Below, one piece after another: positions 18,998-27,661 of a DNA stretch of 64,000 bases. Both the position numbers and the translations under genes were made by a program. The stretch is from an uncultured Hyphomonadaceae bacterium (GTDB lineage Bacteria > Pseudomonadota > Alphaproteobacteria > Caulobacterales > Hyphomonadaceae). The stretch is taken from contig CAJXOF010000013.1 in the NCBI GenBank assembly GCA_913057945.1, forward strand, positions 48,662-112,661, given 5' to 3'. The notes under the pieces are model-generated. The model ran no database searches and was not told the DNA's origin. It saw only the letters and a list, made by a program, of their open reading frames with translations. Position 1 is the first letter of the stretch; each line of letters opens with the position of its first letter.

Positions 18998-19807
18998 TCA
19001 GATCTCGGTCTCGAATTCCAGTTCGACCGGCCCGGTCATGTAGACCCGGTCATCGGATTCCTGCCAGTCGATGATGAGCGTGCCACCATCTAGAATGAGG
19101 TTGGCGCGGCGGTCGGTGAGCTTTGCCCGTGCTGCGCAAACCAATGCCGCGCACGCGCCGGTGCCACACGCCTTGGTCAGGCCTGCCCCGCGCTCCCAGA
19201 CGCGAAGGCGAATGTTCTGCCGGTCAATGACCTGCGCGAACCCCACATTGACCCCTTCAGGAAAGGTCGGATGCCATTCAACGAGCGGTCCGATAGCCGG
19301 AATGTCGTAATCGTCGATATTCTTCACGAAAAACACGGCGTGCGGATTGCCCATCGAGACCACTGCCGGACGGGAGAGCCAGGGATTGTCGATCGGCCCG
19401 ACTTTCACATCAACGCCGCGGACATCCATTTTCTCGGAAAGCGGTATGTCCTCCCACCCCATCAGGGGCGAGCCCATATCGACCGTAATCTGGCCGTCTT
19501 CACCGGCGAACGCCTTCAGCACATCCGCCTCGGTCTGGATCGAGACCTGATCCTTGCCGGTTTCGGCCAGCAACAGCTTGCCAACACAGCGCGACGCGTT
19601 CCCGCACGCGGACACTTCGCTGCCATCGGCGTTCCAGATGCGCATGAACACGTCCCGCGCCACATCACGCTCAAGCGCAATGATCTGGTCGGCCTTCAAA
19701 TCCTCGGCAATCTGGCGCACCTGCTCGGTGCTCGGCACAAACGAGGTCGACCGGGCATCAAAAATGGCAAACGCGTTGCCGGCCCCATTCATTTTCCAGA
19801 CTTTCAT
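18998..19807 (-). CDS. dapF: Diaminopimelate epimerase
   Basis: 269 residues. It converts LL- to meso-diaminopimelate for lysine and peptidoglycan synthesis. The two catalytic cysteines are in ACGNASRC (C68) and ACGTGACA (C214). It is the first gene of a dapF-mtaB-ftsY run, separated from mtaB by 78 bases. Confidence 0.96.
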   Translation of the reverse strand: MKVWKMNGAGNAFAIFDARSTSFVPSTEQVRQIAEDLKADQIIALERDVARDVFMRIWNADGSEVSACGNASRCVGKLLLAETGKDQVSIQTEADVLKAFAGEDGQITVDMGSPLMGWEDIPLSEKMDVRGVDVKVGPIDNPWLSRPAVVSMGNPHAVFFVKNIDDYDIPAIGPLVEWHPTFPEGVNVGFAQVIDRQNIRLRVWERGAGLTKACGTGACAALVCAARAKLTDRRANLILDGGTLIIDWQESDDRVYMTGPVELEFETEI

Positions 19808-19870
19808 TCGCTTGCCCTTAGATGGTTTCCCGCGCCCAGAAAAGCGGAACTTCGTCTGTTGCCCGGACCG

Positions 19871-20287
19871 TCATTTAGGAAGCCCGAAGGACACGATCCA
19901 TCCCGCCACCTGAATCACCAGGGCTGCCATCAACCCTGCCCCCACGAAGGGGTGGGACACAAATATTGCCAAGGCGACAATGCCAAGACAGGCATAGTCG
20001 ACCATGTCACTCGACATCAGCCAGCCTTGGGGTTGCCTGTGCCGCCGTACGTCGAAGAGCGTGACGGTTCGCCAGATGCGCCCCATATCGGGCGGGCCGA
20101 AAGCTTCCTGCAGCTTCTTGGGATCGCGGATGCCGGTCATCTCAGCAAGATCAGCGACGCTGGCTTCGCCAAGCGCCACATTGCGCTTGCGGGCCGAGGT
20201 CCCGATCAGGCTGACAATCGCCGACAGCACCACCGCAATTGCGATGGCGAACAGGGTGAAATCGTCAAATGGCCCATATCCGCTCAT
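19871..20287 (-). CDS. Uncharacterised membrane protein
   Basis: 138 residues, not recognised. It has a hydrophobic helix near residues 12-28, a soluble middle part with a charged stretch (about 30-85), and two close helices at the C terminus (about 97-135). It lies 63 bases upstream of dapF on the same strand and 40 bases after the MaoC-type gene, so it may share their transcript. Confidence 0.65.
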   Translation of the reverse strand: MSGYGPFDDFTLFAIAIAVVLSAIVSLIGTSARKRNVALGEASVADLAEMTGIRDPKKLQEAFGPPDMGRIWRTVTLFDVRRHRQPQGWLMSSDMVDYACLGIVALAIFVSHPFVGAGLMAALVIQVAGWIVSFGLPK

Positions 20288-20327
20288 GCGGCATCATATA
20301 GGGAGCACGCGCTGAAACGGAAGCGGC

Positions 20328-21380
20328 TCACCGCTTGCGCGGAATGGCGGCCCAATAGTCGAAGTCAAGCAACACGCCGTCGGCATACTTTCCATCTTCG
20401 CCCTTGTAAGCGAACGCGCCCGGATCCTGGTCCTTCACCGCGACGAGGCGCAGGCGTAGCGCGCCCACCTTGTCGGACAGCTCCGCTGCCTCCAGCACTT
20501 CGCTCCACGCATAGATCGTGTCGCCGGCAAACAGCGGGCTGACATGGCTGCCAGCATTGATGGCCAGCATGTGGCCTGCATTGGCAAGGCCGTTGAAGGC
20601 CAGCGACCGCGCGATCGAAATCACCACACCGCCATAGATCAGGCGTTTGCCGAACCGGCTCGATTTCTGGCCATGCGCATCGAAATGGACCTTGGCCGTA
20701 TTCTGGTAGAGGCGCGTCGCGATCTGGTGCTCGGCCTCTTCCACAGTCATGCCGTCGACATGGTTGATCTTCTCGCCGACCGCATAGTCTTCGAACATGT
20801 ATTCGCTGCCGGCGAGGGAAGTGTCCCAATTCTCCATGGAGACAAACCCGGACAATTCGGCGCCTGGCACACTCTTCGGCAGGTCAGGGATCACGACATC
20901 CGGTGCCGGCGCGCTGGCGTCCCGCTTGTTGACCATGACCCAGCGCACAAAGGACATGACCTCTTCGCCGCGCTGGTTGGTGCCGCGCGTGCGCACCCAG
21001 ACCACACCGGTCTTGCCATTGGAGTTCTCCTTCACACCAATCACTTCGGAAACAGTGTTCAGTGTGTCGCCCGGCAGGACGGGTTGAGAGAACCGGCCAT
21101 CGGCATAGCCAAGGTTTGCAACCGCATTCAGCGACACATCCGGCACGGATTTGCCGAACACGACATGGAAGGCATGCAGCGGGTCAATCGTAAGGCCGGG
21201 ATACCCGGCGGCCTTGGCGAATTCAGAGGAGGAATACTGGACAAACCGACCGCCCGTCAGCGCGCGATAAAGGGCCACATCGCCCTCGGTCAGCGTCTGG
21301 GGCGTCGCATGCACGAGAGGCATGCCCACGAAAAAATCTTCGAAGAAATGGCCGGGATTGGATTTCGATGTGCTGGTCAT
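20328..21380 (-). CDS. MaoC-type hydratase, mesaconyl-CoA hydratase-like
   Basis: 350-residue double-hotdog protein. Stretches such as FHVVFGKSVPDVSLNAVANLGYADG, ENSNGKTGVVWVRTRG and NTAKVHFDAH look very like mesaconyl-CoA (2-methylfumaryl-CoA) hydratase of the ethylmalonyl-CoA pathway as I remember it. That enzyme hydrates mesaconyl-CoA to beta-methylmalyl-CoA. A malyl-CoA-lyase-like gene lies at 22167-23048, consistent with this role. Other MaoC-type hydratases remain possible. Confidence 0.8.
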   Translation of the reverse strand: MTSTSKSNPGHFFEDFFVGMPLVHATPQTLTEGDVALYRALTGGRFVQYSSSEFAKAAGYPGLTIDPLHAFHVVFGKSVPDVSLNAVANLGYADGRFSQPVLPGDTLNTVSEVIGVKENSNGKTGVVWVRTRGTNQRGEEVMSFVRWVMVNKRDASAPAPDVVIPDLPKSVPGAELSGFVSMENWDTSLAGSEYMFEDYAVGEKINHVDGMTVEEAEHQIATRLYQNTAKVHFDAHGQKSSRFGKRLIYGGVVISIARSLAFNGLANAGHMLAINAGSHVSPLFAGDTIYAWSEVLEAAELSDKVGALRLRLVAVKDQDPGAFAYKGEDGKYADGVLLDFDYWAAIPRKR

Positions 21381-21418
21381 GCGCCCCTCAGGTGGAAAAG
21401 GGGCAAGACTTCCCAGCG

Positions 21419-21676
21419 TCAGGCCTGGAAGTGCCCCATAAACAGATCAGCCAGCACCTGACCGCCCCTAGGCGAGGAAATCAAGGCGGGTGAGACGAAG
21501 GGCAGCAGGAAGAGCGCGATGATAGCGGTCCCAAGCAGGCCAGCCATCAATTGCTGTTCACGATTGTCCGCAAAGTCTTCCAGCATGCGTGGCCCGGCCA
21601 GCATGTAGGGCACACCGAACGTGCAGAATGCGGAAAAGGCGATCAACAGCGCCGCAAGGGTCATGAACAGGATCAT
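21419..21676 (-). CDS. Small two-helix membrane protein
   Basis: 85 residues, not recognised. Two hydrophobic segments (about residues 3-25 and 44-62) are separated by a charged loop (MLEDFADNREQQ). It lies just upstream of the mesaconyl-CoA hydratase-like gene on the same strand (38-base gap) and downstream of a 30-bp palindrome. Confidence 0.55.
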   Translation of the reverse strand: MILFMTLAALLIAFSAFCTFGVPYMLAGPRMLEDFADNREQQLMAGLLGTAIIALFLLPFVSPALISSPRGGQVLADLFMGHFQA

Positions 21677-21710
21677 GGCCGCTGTCTTGCCATGCAGATA
21701 TTGAATCTTC

Positions 21711-21747
21711 GCGTGGGAGATCGATGAAATTTCATCGATCTCCCCGC
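21711..21747. repeat. 30-bp perfect palindrome with extended stem
   Basis: Bases 21715-21744 are a perfect palindrome; each arm begins GGGAGATCGATGAAA on its own strand. Three further G-C pairs form if T21714 is bulged. It lies between the ArsC-family gene and a small membrane-protein gene, both on the minus strand. It could be an RNA hairpin or a DNA-binding site. No U-tract follows on either strand, so a standard intrinsic terminator is not supported. Confidence 0.75.
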
Positions 21748-21765
21748 AGTATCAGCCATATAATG

Positions 21766-22113
21766 CTATTTCAGCTCGAGCAGTTTCTCGATCGGGCGGC
21801 CCAGCACGGCCTTCTTGCCGACGATGCCGATGGGGCGCTGGATAATCTTTGGATTGGCGGCCATCGCCTGGAAGATCTCGTCATCTGTCGAAGACGCATC
21901 GATGCCAAACTCTGCTGCGTTCTTCTCCCGCAGGAACTCGCGCGGCGACGACGCCCCCATCTTTTTCGCAATGCCCTTCAGCTCATCCAGGCTGACCTGC
22001 TCGGACGCATTCATGTATTTCCGGACTTCCGGCTCGATGCCGTTTTCCTGCAACAGGGCGAGCCCTTTGCGTGATGTGCTGCAGCCGGAATGGTGAAGAA
22101 GTGTGTAGGTCAT
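21766..22113 (-). CDS. ArsC/Spx-family reductase (arsenate reductase-like)
   Basis: 115-residue thioredoxin-fold protein of the glutaredoxin-dependent arsenate reductase family. The catalytic Cys lies in HHSGCSTSRK (C11) and the IIQRPI segment with cis-Pro follows near residue 90. No arsR, arsB or acr3 is adjacent, so a YffB-like or general thiol role is as likely as arsenic resistance. Confidence 0.88.
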   Translation of the reverse strand: MTYTLLHHSGCSTSRKGLALLQENGIEPEVRKYMNASEQVSLDELKGIAKKMGASSPREFLREKNAAEFGIDASSTDDEIFQAMAANPKIIQRPIGIVGKKAVLGRPIEKLLELK

Positions 22114-22143
22114 GCGTATTCCTGAGTGTGTTGGTTTACCATG

Positions 22144-22163
22144 CCAATGCCCGAGAGCATTGG
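22144..22163 (-). terminator. Hairpin after the CitE-like gene
   Basis: CCAATGC and GCATTGG form a perfect 7-bp stem around a 6-base loop, a few bases after the CitE-like stop on the minus strand. No U-run follows, so it may be a weak terminator or only a 3'-end stabilising stem. Confidence 0.35.
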
Positions 22164-22166
22164 GAA

Positions 22167-23048
22167 TCAGCTCTCAAAAGCGCGGATTGCTTCATCCATG
22201 GCGACGGTCCGGCGGGCTTCGTCCAGATGGAGCAATTCGGTCATCTTGCCATTCACCTTCAGCACGCCCTTGCCAGCGTTTTCCGGGTCGGCGAACGCCT
22301 CGATCACGGCTTGCGCATGTTCCACATCATGCGGGCTCGGCGCGAAGACGCGATTGGCCGTGTCGAGCTGAGACGGATGGATCAGCGTCTTGCCGTCAAA
22401 GCCGAGGTCCCGTCCCTGCTCGCACTCGTCGATCAGGCCCTGCTCGTTCTTGATGTCATTGTAGACGCCATCAACCGCAACGATGTTATAGGCGCGCGCC
22501 GCAGCCATGCTCATGCCCAGAGCGGTCTGGAAAGCCAGCCGGTCCGGCGTCATCCGGGCCCGGTATTCCTTGGCGAGGTCGTTTGTCCCCATCACGAACG
22601 TTGTCATGCGGGTGCGGCCCACGGCTTCGGCAATGTCCTGGATGTTCAGGATCGCCTTGGGCATCTCGATCATCACCCAAAGCCCCATCTCGGCAGGCGC
22701 GCCGGCGCGGCTCATCGCGTCGTCGAGACGGTCAATGTCGCTGCCATCGATCACTTTGGGCGCAAGCAGGGCATTGGCGCCCGCTTCCACAGCCATCTTC
22801 AGGTCCGCCTGGCCCCATTCGGTATCAAGCCCGTTCATCCGGACCACGATTTCACGATGGCCATAGCCCCCGGCAGTCACTGCCGCGCGGATCGTGTCGC
22901 GCGCGGTTTCCTTGGCTTCCGGTGCCACGGCATCTTCCAGATCCATGATAACCGTATCGGCGGGCAGCGTCTTCGCCTTTTCCAAGGCGCGTTCATTAGC
23001 GCCCGGCATATAGAGGCAGGATCGGCGGGGACGGTGAACGTGGGACAT
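22167..23048 (-). CDS. CitE/HpcH-type CoA ester lyase (malyl-CoA lyase/thioesterase-like)
   Basis: 293 residues of the HpcH/HpaI aldolase-CitE family. It begins RPRRSCLYMPGANERALEKA and carries DLEDAVAP and a VMIEMP segment, typical metal- and CoA-substrate-binding regions. It resembles Mcl2-type (3S)-malyl-CoA thioesterase or malyl-CoA/beta-methylmalyl-CoA lyase. I chose ATG 23048 because AAGGAG lies 9 bases upstream; an in-frame ATG 22 codons earlier adds unrelated sequence. With the nearby mesaconyl-CoA hydratase-like gene it suggests glyoxylate/methylmalyl-CoA metabolism. Confidence 0.85.
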   Translation of the reverse strand: MSHVHRPRRSCLYMPGANERALEKAKTLPADTVIMDLEDAVAPEAKETARDTIRAAVTAGGYGHREIVVRMNGLDTEWGQADLKMAVEAGANALLAPKVIDGSDIDRLDDAMSRAGAPAEMGLWVMIEMPKAILNIQDIAEAVGRTRMTTFVMGTNDLAKEYRARMTPDRLAFQTALGMSMAAARAYNIVAVDGVYNDIKNEQGLIDECEQGRDLGFDGKTLIHPSQLDTANRVFAPSPHDVEHAQAVIEAFADPENAGKGVLKVNGKMTELLHLDEARRTVAMDEAIRAFES

Positions 23049-23133
23049 ATGTGACAACTCCTTGACCTGAACTGTCCATTTGATGCGTGAGTGCGAGCCG
23101 AATACTCGTCCCACACTGCACCGAGATGGATCA

Positions 23134-23649
23134 ATGATGTTTCGCCTGCTCTTACTGGCTCAAATCTTCCTGTTTTGCGAGCCTGCCTTTGCGAAACCCA
23201 TTACGCTGATCGAGTTTCGCGACGAATTTCTCATACGTGAATTCCAGTCTGTCAAAATCGGATATATCGACACGCATCCCACAATGTCAGCAGCGGTGGA
23301 CAAACAGGGGTTCGAGGCCGTGCTGCGGGAATGCTCCCCGACTGACGGCACCTGCCAAGCGGCCCGCTTTACGGCCTGCCGGGACATGCCTGGTTATTCG
23401 CGCCTGGAAACGCTGGAACTCGCCAACCAGATGAATGAGGGCTTCAACCCCGGAGCCGCCTACGCCAAAAAAGGTCCCTCTCCGACCGGAATATGCGTGC
23501 GGTTCCATGTCTCCTTTCGGGGAGAGGATGATTTCGGACTCAGGCAAATCTTCGAATGGCAGCAGGCTCTGGAGGATTTCACAGCCTCCGTCGACAGCGA
23601 CCTCACCAGCCGTATTGCCGCCGATGTGCGGGCCCTGGTTCAGCCGTAA
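23134..23649 (+). CDS. Secreted YbjN-like protein
   Basis: About 171 residues with a clear signal peptide (MMFRLLLLAQIFLFCEPAFA). The middle part (LANQMNEGFNPGAAYAKKG, then a hydrophobic strand and a W-containing helix) is reminiscent of YbjN/type III chaperone-like folds. Four cysteines in the mature part could form disulfides. I prefer ATG 23134 over an upstream in-frame ATG at 23080 because it starts the signal peptide. Function unknown. Confidence 0.6.
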   Translation: MMFRLLLLAQIFLFCEPAFAKPITLIEFRDEFLIREFQSVKIGYIDTHPTMSAAVDKQGFEAVLRECSPTDGTCQAARFTACRDMPGYSRLETLELANQMNEGFNPGAAYAKKGPSPTGICVRFHVSFRGEDDFGLRQIFEWQQALEDFTASVDSDLTSRIAADVRALVQP

Positions 23650-23687
23650 CGCTTGTCGGCCAGTTCGGTTTGTGCGAGCCAACACCG

Positions 23688-24806
23688 ATGAACGACACAA
23701 CATCTGACAGCTGGCCAGTGGCCGGACATACTGACAGCGGCTTTGAATCCGTTCGCCGCGTCTTTGAACAGAATTTCGAGAAGGGCGAGGAACTCGGCGC
23801 GGGATTCGCCGTCATCAAGGATGGCCACATTGTCGTGAATTTGATCGGCGGCTGGGCTGATCGAAAGAAGGAAAACTCCTGGTCGGACACCACCCTCGTG
23901 CCGGTCTACTCGACCACCAAGGGCATCGCAGCCATCGTCCTGGCCCATCTGGTTGAGCGCCTGCCTGGCGGCTTTGAGACGCCCGTGGCCGATGTCTGGC
24001 CGGAATTTGCGGCCAATGGAAAAGGTGCGGTCACAATTGCCGAACTTGCAAGTCATCAGGCTGGCCTGCCCGGCTTTCCGCAGGAGATCGACCCTGAACT
24101 CTGGCTTGACCCACCCGCCTGCGCCGCTGCGCTGGCGGAACTTACCCCCATGTGGCCGCCCGGCAGCGCGCATGGCTACCATCCTCTCAGCTGGGGCTAT
24201 CTGGTCGGCGAGATCGCGAGGCGCATCAGCGGCGAAACCCTCGGCACCACGCTGAAATCCCTGTTCCCGAACGTCGACTTCATGATCGGCACGCCGGCCA
24301 GCGAGCATGATCGCTGCGCCGATATCCAGCGTCCGCGCGACCTTGCAGACCTCGGAGAGATTACCCCACCCCGCCGGGCAGCGTTCGTCAGCAAATGGTC
24401 CGCCCCGAACCGGGGTGGCGCGATCTGGCGCGAGATCGAAATCCCCTCGGCAAATGGCCACGGGACAGCAGTGTCGGTCGCCCAGATCTATGAGATCTAT
24501 ACGCAAGGCGGCGCCGGCATCATGGGGGAAACAATTTTCGATGCCCTGACCACCGCCCGCACGCACGGGCCGGATCTCGTCCTGCCAATGATGACCAGTT
24601 TCGGCGCGGGAATCATGCATAACACGCACGGCCTGTTCGGGCCCGAGCCCACAACGCTCGGCCATTCCGGCTGGGGCGGGTCCATGGCGATTGCCGACCA
24701 GCAAAATGGCCTGACCTGCGCCTATGTCATGAACAAGCAGTCCAATATCCTTGTCGGGGATCCACGGGCGGTGCGGCTGGTCGAAGCCGTTTATGACTGC
24801 CTCTGA
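23688..24806 (+). CDS. Class C beta-lactamase-like serine hydrolase
   Basis: 372 residues of the beta-lactamase class C/esterase EstB-like family. The SxxK nucleophile motif is STTK in YSTTKG (about residues 77-80). A Y-containing motif (GYHPLSWGY) sits where class C enzymes have YxN, and HSGWGG acts as the third box. Such proteins are usually esterases or carboxypeptidase-like enzymes. No obvious signal peptide is present, which fits an intracellular esterase. It lies 3 bases before the LysE gene. Confidence 0.85.
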   Translation: MNDTTSDSWPVAGHTDSGFESVRRVFEQNFEKGEELGAGFAVIKDGHIVVNLIGGWADRKKENSWSDTTLVPVYSTTKGIAAIVLAHLVERLPGGFETPVADVWPEFAANGKGAVTIAELASHQAGLPGFPQEIDPELWLDPPACAAALAELTPMWPPGSAHGYHPLSWGYLVGEIARRISGETLGTTLKSLFPNVDFMIGTPASEHDRCADIQRPRDLADLGEITPPRRAAFVSKWSAPNRGGAIWREIEIPSANGHGTAVSVAQIYEIYTQGGAGIMGETIFDALTTARTHGPDLVLPMMTSFGAGIMHNTHGLFGPEPTTLGHSGWGGSMAIADQQNGLTCAYVMNKQSNILVGDPRAVRLVEAVYDCL

Positions 24807-24809
24807 TCC

Positions 24810-25433
24810 ATGTTCGATCATATTGACTGGATAGCTTTCCTGATCGCCATGGCGGCGGTCGAACTGACGCCAGGCCCCAATATGGGATGGCTCGCCGCCC
24901 TGTCGGCCCAATATGGGCGCGCCGCCGGCTTGCGAGCCGTCGTGGGGATTACGCTGGGCCTGACGGTCCAGCTGCTTGCCGCGGCCACAGGGCTCTCCAC
25001 TCTGCTCGCCGAACTGCCGGTGCTTTACGAGGCGCTGCGCTGGGCCGGGGTGGCCTTCATGGTCTATCTCGCCTTCGAAGCCTGGCGCGATATGGGATCC
25101 GTCTCACCGCTCAACCGCAACCGGGCGGCTGGCTTCTGGCGCGGACTGGTCGCCAACCTGTTGAATCCCAAGGCGCTCGTATTCTATCTCGTGGTCGTCG
25201 GACAATTCGCGAATGACCATGCCGGCCCTATATGGGTGCAGATTGTTGCACTGGGCGTCATCCATCTCGCCTTGGCGACAGCCATTCACACGACCATTGT
25301 GATGGCGGGGGACCGGTTCGGACAAAAACTGGAAGCCTACCGTACGGCACCTGTCGTACGCGCTACTTTCGCGCTCATGTTGTTAGGAGTCGCCATCTGG
25401 ATTGCCATTTCGACCGGCCTACCGACGGCCTAA
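24810..25433 (+). CDS. LysE family translocator
   Basis: 207 residues with about six transmembrane helices. It opens with the family motif ELTPGPNMGWLAALSAQYGR and contains NLLNPKALVFYL. LysE/RhtB proteins export amino acids or related compounds; the substrate is unknown. It starts 3 bases after the serine hydrolase stop and is followed by a strong terminator. Confidence 0.9.
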   Translation: MFDHIDWIAFLIAMAAVELTPGPNMGWLAALSAQYGRAAGLRAVVGITLGLTVQLLAAATGLSTLLAELPVLYEALRWAGVAFMVYLAFEAWRDMGSVSPLNRNRAAGFWRGLVANLLNPKALVFYLVVVGQFANDHAGPIWVQIVALGVIHLALATAIHTTIVMAGDRFGQKLEAYRTAPVVRATFALMLLGVAIWIAISTGLPTA

Positions 25434-25493
25434 GTGGCTTGCGCCTTGCGAGGGCATGTGTGGAGGCAACTCCAATCATGCAAAACATCTTCC

Positions 25494-25528
25494 TGCTCCG
25501 GGTGCTCACCAGCCCGGAGCATTTTTTT
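25494..25528 (+). terminator. Intrinsic terminator after the LysE gene
   Basis: TGCTCCGGG (25494-25502) and CCCGGAGCA (25513-25521) form a perfect 9-bp stem followed by seven T residues. The T-run reaches into the stop codon of the converging rarD gene. Confidence 0.92.
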
Positions 25529-26435
25529 AGCTGACACGCGCCGCGCGGGCCAGACGCCGCGCCTTGGCGTCGCCCATGACACTGTCGGCAGTAAAGATGG
25601 CCAGCGCCGTCCAGATGAAGCCGAAAGCCGCCGCATGGGTCCAGCCGAACGGTTCCCGAAAGATCAGGACCGCGATGAGGAACTGAATCGTCGGCCCGAT
25701 ATATTGCATCATACCGACCGTGGAGAGCTTCAACCGCCGTGCGGACAAGGCAAACAGGATCAGCGGGATCGACGTGATCGGTCCCGCCGCCATCAGCAGC
25801 GCGATATCCCATCCGCCCTCCCCGAAGACATGGGCCTCAGGCTGGCGCGACACCCAGACGAGCCAGGCCAGAGCCAGCGGCGCGAGCAGCAGCACTTCCA
25901 TCAGGAAGCCAGCCCGGCTGTCGATGGCGACCTGTTTCCGGATCAGGGAATAGACCGCAAACGTCATGCACAGGAACAGGGCTACCCAGGGGATGTGGCC
26001 AAAGGCGATCGTCATGATGCCGACGCCGATCGTGGCGATGCCGACCGCGATCCATTGCGCCGCCCGCAACCGCTCTGAAAAGAAGATCATGCCAAACAGG
26101 ACATTGACCAGCGGATTGATGTAATAGCCGAGCGAGGCCTCAACGGTCCGGTCTGCATTAACGGCCCAGATATAACAGCCCCAGTTCGCGCCGATCAGCG
26201 CCCCTGACACGCCGAGCCATTTCAGCTTGTCCCATTTCAGGGCGGTGCGCACGTCGCGCCAGTTCGCCGCCAGCGCAATGAAGATCAGCGCCGTCGGGAT
26301 GGACCAGACCACGCGATGCGCCAGAAGATCCGGCGCGCTGATATGCTTCATCAGCCGGATGTAGAGCGGCAAGCTCCCCCAGATGAAATAGGCCCCCAGG
26401 CCGGCAAAGAATCCGAGGCGAGTTTCAGCGCTCAT
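25527..26435 (-). CDS. rarD: RarD-like EamA transporter
   Basis: 302 residues from the preferred start (MSAETRLGFFAGLGAYFIWGSLPLYI); a further 14 upstream codons are open but look unrelated. Ten hydrophobic helices and the RarD signatures at the N terminus and QYIGPTIQFL identify the RarD branch of the DMT superfamily. It is a probable metabolite exporter. It converges with the LysE gene. Confidence 0.88.
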   Translation of the reverse strand: MSAETRLGFFAGLGAYFIWGSLPLYIRLMKHISAPDLLAHRVVWSIPTALIFIALAANWRDVRTALKWDKLKWLGVSGALIGANWGCYIWAVNADRTVEASLGYYINPLVNVLFGMIFFSERLRAAQWIAVGIATIGVGIMTIAFGHIPWVALFLCMTFAVYSLIRKQVAIDSRAGFLMEVLLLAPLALAWLVWVSRQPEAHVFGEGGWDIALLMAAGPITSIPLILFALSARRLKLSTVGMMQYIGPTIQFLIAVLIFREPFGWTHAAAFGFIWTALAIFTADSVMGDAKARRLARAARVS

Positions 26436-26495
26436 GGCCGAGCGCGTAGCACTGAGCCATGAGGCAACGCCACCCAATTATTGCTGCGAAGCATT

Positions 26496-27539
26496 TCAGT
26501 TTGTCGAAACGGGCTGCTTCTCTGGCTTCAGGACGCCGCGATTGAGCAGTTCTTCGGCAATCTGGATCGCGTTCAGGGCTGCGCCCTTGCGGAGATTGTC
26601 GGAGACGCACCAGAAGGCGATACCGTTTTCGACCGTCGGGTCCTTGCGGACGCGGGAGATATAGGTCGCCCACTCACCGACGCATTCCTTCGGCGTGATG
26701 TAGAGCTCTTCTTCCGGATCATCGACCAGCATGATGCCGGGGCTTTCGCGCAGGATTTCCTTGGCCTTCTTGGCGCTCAATGGGCCTGCCAGTTCGACAT
26801 TCACCGCTTCGGAGTGGCCAACGAAGACCGGCACGCGCACACAGGTGGCGACCAGTTCGATGGACGGGTCGAGGATCTTCTTGGTCTCGACGCGCATCTT
26901 CCATTCTTCCTTGGTGAAGCCATCATCCATGAAGACATCGATCTGCGGGATCACGTTGAAGGCGATCTCCTTCTGGAAGACTTCCGGGGTCGGCTCGTCA
27001 TTGACGAACACGCCGCGCGTCTGGTTCCAGAGTTCGTCCATCGCATCCTTGCCCGCCCCGGACACGGACTGGTAGGTCGAGCAGACGACGCGCGTGATGC
27101 CGACGGCATCATGCAGCGGCTTCAGCGCCACGACGAGCTGCGCGGTCGAGCAGTTCGGGTTCGCGATGATCATCTTCTTCTTGTAGCCCAGCACCGCTTC
27201 GCCATTGCATTCCGGCACGACGAGCGGCACGTCCGGGTCCATCCGCCAGGCGGACGAATTGTCGATGGTGATCGCGCCAGCCTTGGCAATCTTCGGGGCC
27301 CATTCCTTGGCGGTGGCGCCGCCAGCCGACATCAGGACGAGGTCAACCTGCGAGAAGTCGAACTGTTCAATATCGTGGCATTTCAGGGTGCGGTCGCCAT
27401 AGGAGACTTCCTTGCCCAGGGACCGCCGGGACGCTACCGCAAAGACTTCATCGGCTGGGAACATGCGTTCTTCCAGAATGTTCAGCAGTTCGCGTCCGAC
27501 ATTACCTGTTGCGCCGACGACTGCGATCCGAGTGGCCAT
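26496..27539 (-). CDS. asd: Aspartate-semialdehyde dehydrogenase
   Basis: 347 residues. It reduces aspartyl phosphate to aspartate semialdehyde for lysine/DAP, threonine and methionine synthesis. The NADP site is VGATGNVGRELL and the catalytic cysteine is C130 in NPNCSTAQ. A Gly-rich segment with GAGKDAMDEL follows. It is close to leuB/leuC/leuD, as in related genomes, though here other genes intervene. Confidence 0.97.
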   Translation of the reverse strand: MATRIAVVGATGNVGRELLNILEERMFPADEVFAVASRRSLGKEVSYGDRTLKCHDIEQFDFSQVDLVLMSAGGATAKEWAPKIAKAGAITIDNSSAWRMDPDVPLVVPECNGEAVLGYKKKMIIANPNCSTAQLVVALKPLHDAVGITRVVCSTYQSVSGAGKDAMDELWNQTRGVFVNDEPTPEVFQKEIAFNVIPQIDVFMDDGFTKEEWKMRVETKKILDPSIELVATCVRVPVFVGHSEAVNVELAGPLSAKKAKEILRESPGIMLVDDPEEELYITPKECVGEWATYISRVRKDPTVENGIAFWCVSDNLRKGAALNAIQIAEELLNRGVLKPEKQPVSTN

Positions 27540-27661
27540 GATATTCCTGCTCCTAAAAATGAACCGGGCTTATGGCGCATCTTTGAGGCATTTTAAAGCC
27601 TGTTGCCAATGGGTCGCTGCTGAGGCAGACCGGACACAACCCGGAATTGGGAGCCGACACC

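Noticed and set aside
25484..25534. Possible leader peptide (MQNIFLLRVLTSPEHFFS) upstream of a terminator
   Set aside because: No downstream plus-strand gene exists for it to regulate; the hairpin is simply the LysE-gene terminator.
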